The notes under the pieces are model-generated. The model was not told the DNA's origin. It worked only from the letters and a program-made list of their open reading frames with translations, and did not search any database. From the NCBI RefSeq assembly GCF_014621775.1, contig NZ_CP061204.1, forward strand, positions 1,136,501 to 1,200,500: a DNA stretch of 64,000 nucleotides, read 5' to 3'. Of the stretch, positions 62,494 to 64,000 are shown piece by piece (position 1 is the first letter of the stretch; each line of letters starts with the position of its first letter). This stretch comes from Stenotrophomonas sp. 169 (GTDB lineage Bacteria; Pseudomonadota; Gammaproteobacteria; Xanthomonadales; Xanthomonadaceae). The position numbers and the translations under genes were made by a program.

Positions 62494-64000
62494 ATGCAAC
62501 TTTCGGTGCTTGATACCACCATCGTACTGATCTACCTCGCCGGTGTTTTCGTGCTGGCGCAGTGGGTATCCCGTGAGAAAGCGGGCCACATGAAGGACGC
62601 CAAGGATTACTTCCTGGCCAGTCGCTCGCTGCCGTGGTGGGCGGTCGGTGCCTCCTTGATCGCGGCCAACATTTCCGCCGAACAGATCATCGGCATGTCC
62701 GGCTCCGGTTATGCCATCGGCCTGGCCATCGCCTCGTACGAATGGATGGCGGCGCTGACCCTGCTGATCGTGGGTAAATGGTTCCTGCCGGTGTTCCTGC
62801 GCAACGGCATTTACACCATGCCGCAGTTCCTCGAACAACGTTACGGCAGCCGCATCCGTACGCTGATGGCGGTGTTCTGGCTGGGCCTGTACGTGTTCGT
62901 CAACGTCACCTCCATCCTGTGGCTGGGCGCGATCGCGGTCAGCCAGGTCACCGGCATGGACCAGATGCTGGCGGTGGTGCTGATCGGTGTGTTCGCCTTG
63001 CTGTACCAACTGTACGGCGGCCTGAAGGCGGTCGCCCTGACCGACATCGTGCAGGTGTCGCTGCTGGTGCTGGGCGGTCTGCTGGTGACCGGGCTGACAC
63101 TCAACCAGCTGGGCGAAGGGGCGGGCATCGTCGCGGGCATCACCCGCCTGTGGCAGGCGCATCCGGGTCATTTCGAGATGATCCTGAGCAAGGACAACCC
63201 GTTCTACAAAGACCTGCCGGGCATCAGCGTGTTGATCGGCGGGTTGTGGATCATGAATCTCAGCTACTGGGGGTTCAACCAGTACATCATCCAGCGCGCG
63301 CTGGCAGCCAAGAACATCGGCGAAGCGCAGAAGGGCGTGCTGTTTGCTGCGTTCCTGAAGCTGCTGATGCCGCTGATCGTAGTGGTGCCGGGCATCGCCG
63401 CGGTGATGCTGGCGCCGGGGCTGGAGACGCCCGACCAGGCCTACCCGACCATGATGCGCCTGCTGCCGACCGGCATCCTCGGGCTGGTCTTTGCCGCGCT
63501 GGTCGCTGCGATCGTGGCGTCGCTGGCGTCGAAGATCAATTCGGTGGCCACCATCTTCACGTTGGATTTCTACGCCAAGGGCAAGCGCCAGCACGACGAG
63601 ACGCAGTTGGTGCGGGTGGGACGCATCGCCGCAGCGGTCACCGTGGTGTTGGGCATCCTGGCCGCCAAGCCGCTGCTCGGCAGCTTCGACCAGGCCTTCC
63701 AGTACATCCAGGAATACACCGGCTTCTTCACCCCGGGCATCGTGGTGATCTTCCTGTTGGGCCTGTTCTGGAAGCGCGCCAACGAGGCTGGCGCACTTGC
63801 CGCTGCCATCGGCTCGTTCGTCCTGTCGGTGGTGCTGAAGCTGGCCTGGCCTGTACTGCCTTTCATCGACCGGGTCGGCCTGGTGTTCCTGCTGGCGCTT
63901 GCGCTCGCGGTGGGCGTTTCGCTGGCCACGCCTGCCGCGCCGGCCAAGGACGTGGTCCGCACCGATGATGTGGTCTACGCCACGAGTTCGTCCTTCAACG
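62494..64000 (+). CDS. SGLT-type sodium/galactose symporter, C-terminus cut by window edge
   Basis: 502 residues are present before the window ends; vSGLT has about 543. The protein has sodium:solute-symporter signatures (LPWWAVGASLIAANISAEQIIGMSGSGYAIGLAIASYEWM; GGLWIMNLSYWGFNQYIIQRALAAK) that are close to vSGLT of Vibrio parahaemolyticus. Q64 and E83 correspond to its sugar-binding Q69 and E88. It imports galactose with sodium across the inner membrane. An RBS (AAGGAAG) precedes the ATG. Confidence 0.92.
   Translation, partial: MQLSVLDTTIVLIYLAGVFVLAQWVSREKAGHMKDAKDYFLASRSLPWWAVGASLIAANISAEQIIGMSGSGYAIGLAIASYEWMAALTLLIVGKWFLPVFLRNGIYTMPQFLEQRYGSRIRTLMAVFWLGLYVFVNVTSILWLGAIAVSQVTGMDQMLAVVLIGVFALLYQLYGGLKAVALTDIVQVSLLVLGGLLVTGLTLNQLGEGAGIVAGITRLWQAHPGHFEMILSKDNPFYKDLPGISVLIGGLWIMNLSYWGFNQYIIQRALAAKNIGEAQKGVLFAAFLKLLMPLIVVVPGIAAVMLAPGLETPDQAYPTMMRLLPTGILGLVFAALVAAIVASLASKINSVATIFTLDFYAKGKRQHDETQLVRVGRIAAAVTVVLGILAAKPLLGSFDQAFQYIQEYTGFFTPGIVVIFLLGLFWKRANEAGALAAAIGSFVLSVVLKLAWPVLPFIDRVGLVFLLALALAVGVSLATPAAPAKDVVRTDDVVYATSSSFN

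Noticed and set aside
61798..63594. 598-codon minus-strand frame opposite dgoK and the symporter
   Set aside because: Histidine/glutamine-rich antisense shadow; both plus-strand genes have full family motifs.

Overview
The window is GC-rich, gene-dense chromosome from a Xanthomonadaceae gammaproteobacterium, most likely Stenotrophomonas. The assignment rests on many short palindromes beginning GTAG and closing CTAC (SMAG-type repeats), a fused aspartokinase-diaminopimelate decarboxylase, the MurL/MurD2 pair for D-glutamate in peptidoglycan, a Xanthomonas-type alpha-glucosidase, and large TonB-dependent receptors beside sugar operons. I saw no rRNA, tRNA, CRISPR array, insertion sequence or prophage.

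Layout. 1-9.7 kb is an iron-uptake block: a DUF4198/DUF2271/PepSY operon, two TonB-dependent receptors each preceded by a small membrane protein and a Fur-box-like site, the PiuC dioxygenase, and a divergent SbnB-like dehydrogenase. 9.7-16.3 kb is the suf iron-sulfur assembly operon read leftward (rrf2 regulator, sufB, an LprI-like gene, sufC, sufD, sufS, GNAT acetyltransferase, Rieske ferredoxin). Its promoter carries a perfect 6-1-6 palindrome over the -35 box. 16.4-22.5 kb holds unlinked housekeeping and hypothetical genes (SET-domain protein, PfpI, HU, OsmC, two PhzF paralogues). 22.6-29.6 kb carries lysine and cell-wall genes (AK-DapDC fusion, murL, murD2), a 0.6 kb tandem array of SMAG dimers, and ispB.

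29.7-42.8 kb is an alpha-glucan/maltose utilisation locus: GH13 alpha-glucosidase, TonB-dependent receptor, GH97 alpha-glucosidase, six-hairpin glycosidase-like protein, MFS sugar transporter and secreted GH13 enzyme. Three promoters share one identical 17-base operator. A LacI-type regulator at 44.7-45.7 kb is the candidate ligand. 43-44.7 kb has sseB, a decayed copy of the sseB tail next to a hairpin repeat, and two unrecognised small genes. ssb follows.

47.1-57.0 kb is the most interesting segment. Two convergent operons, each headed by the same 14-base palindrome TGCAATCGATTGCA, encode a GMC oxidoreductase, a Tat-exported gluconate-dehydrogenase-type small subunit, a c-type cytochrome, a DUF1080 protein, three different TIM-barrel isomerase/epimerase proteins, a Gfo/Idh/MocA oxidoreductase and an MFS transporter. 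A LacI regulator diverges from the right-hand operon. I read this as a 3-keto-glycoside route: sugars are oxidised at C3 in the periplasm, cleaved or rearranged there, imported and reduced in the cytoplasm. 57.1-64.0 kb is a seven-gene oxidative galactose (De Ley-Doudoroff) operon: mutarotase, galactose dehydrogenase, lactonase, galactonate dehydratase, KDGal kinase, KDPGal aldolase, and an SGLT-type sodium/galactose symporter cut by the window edge.
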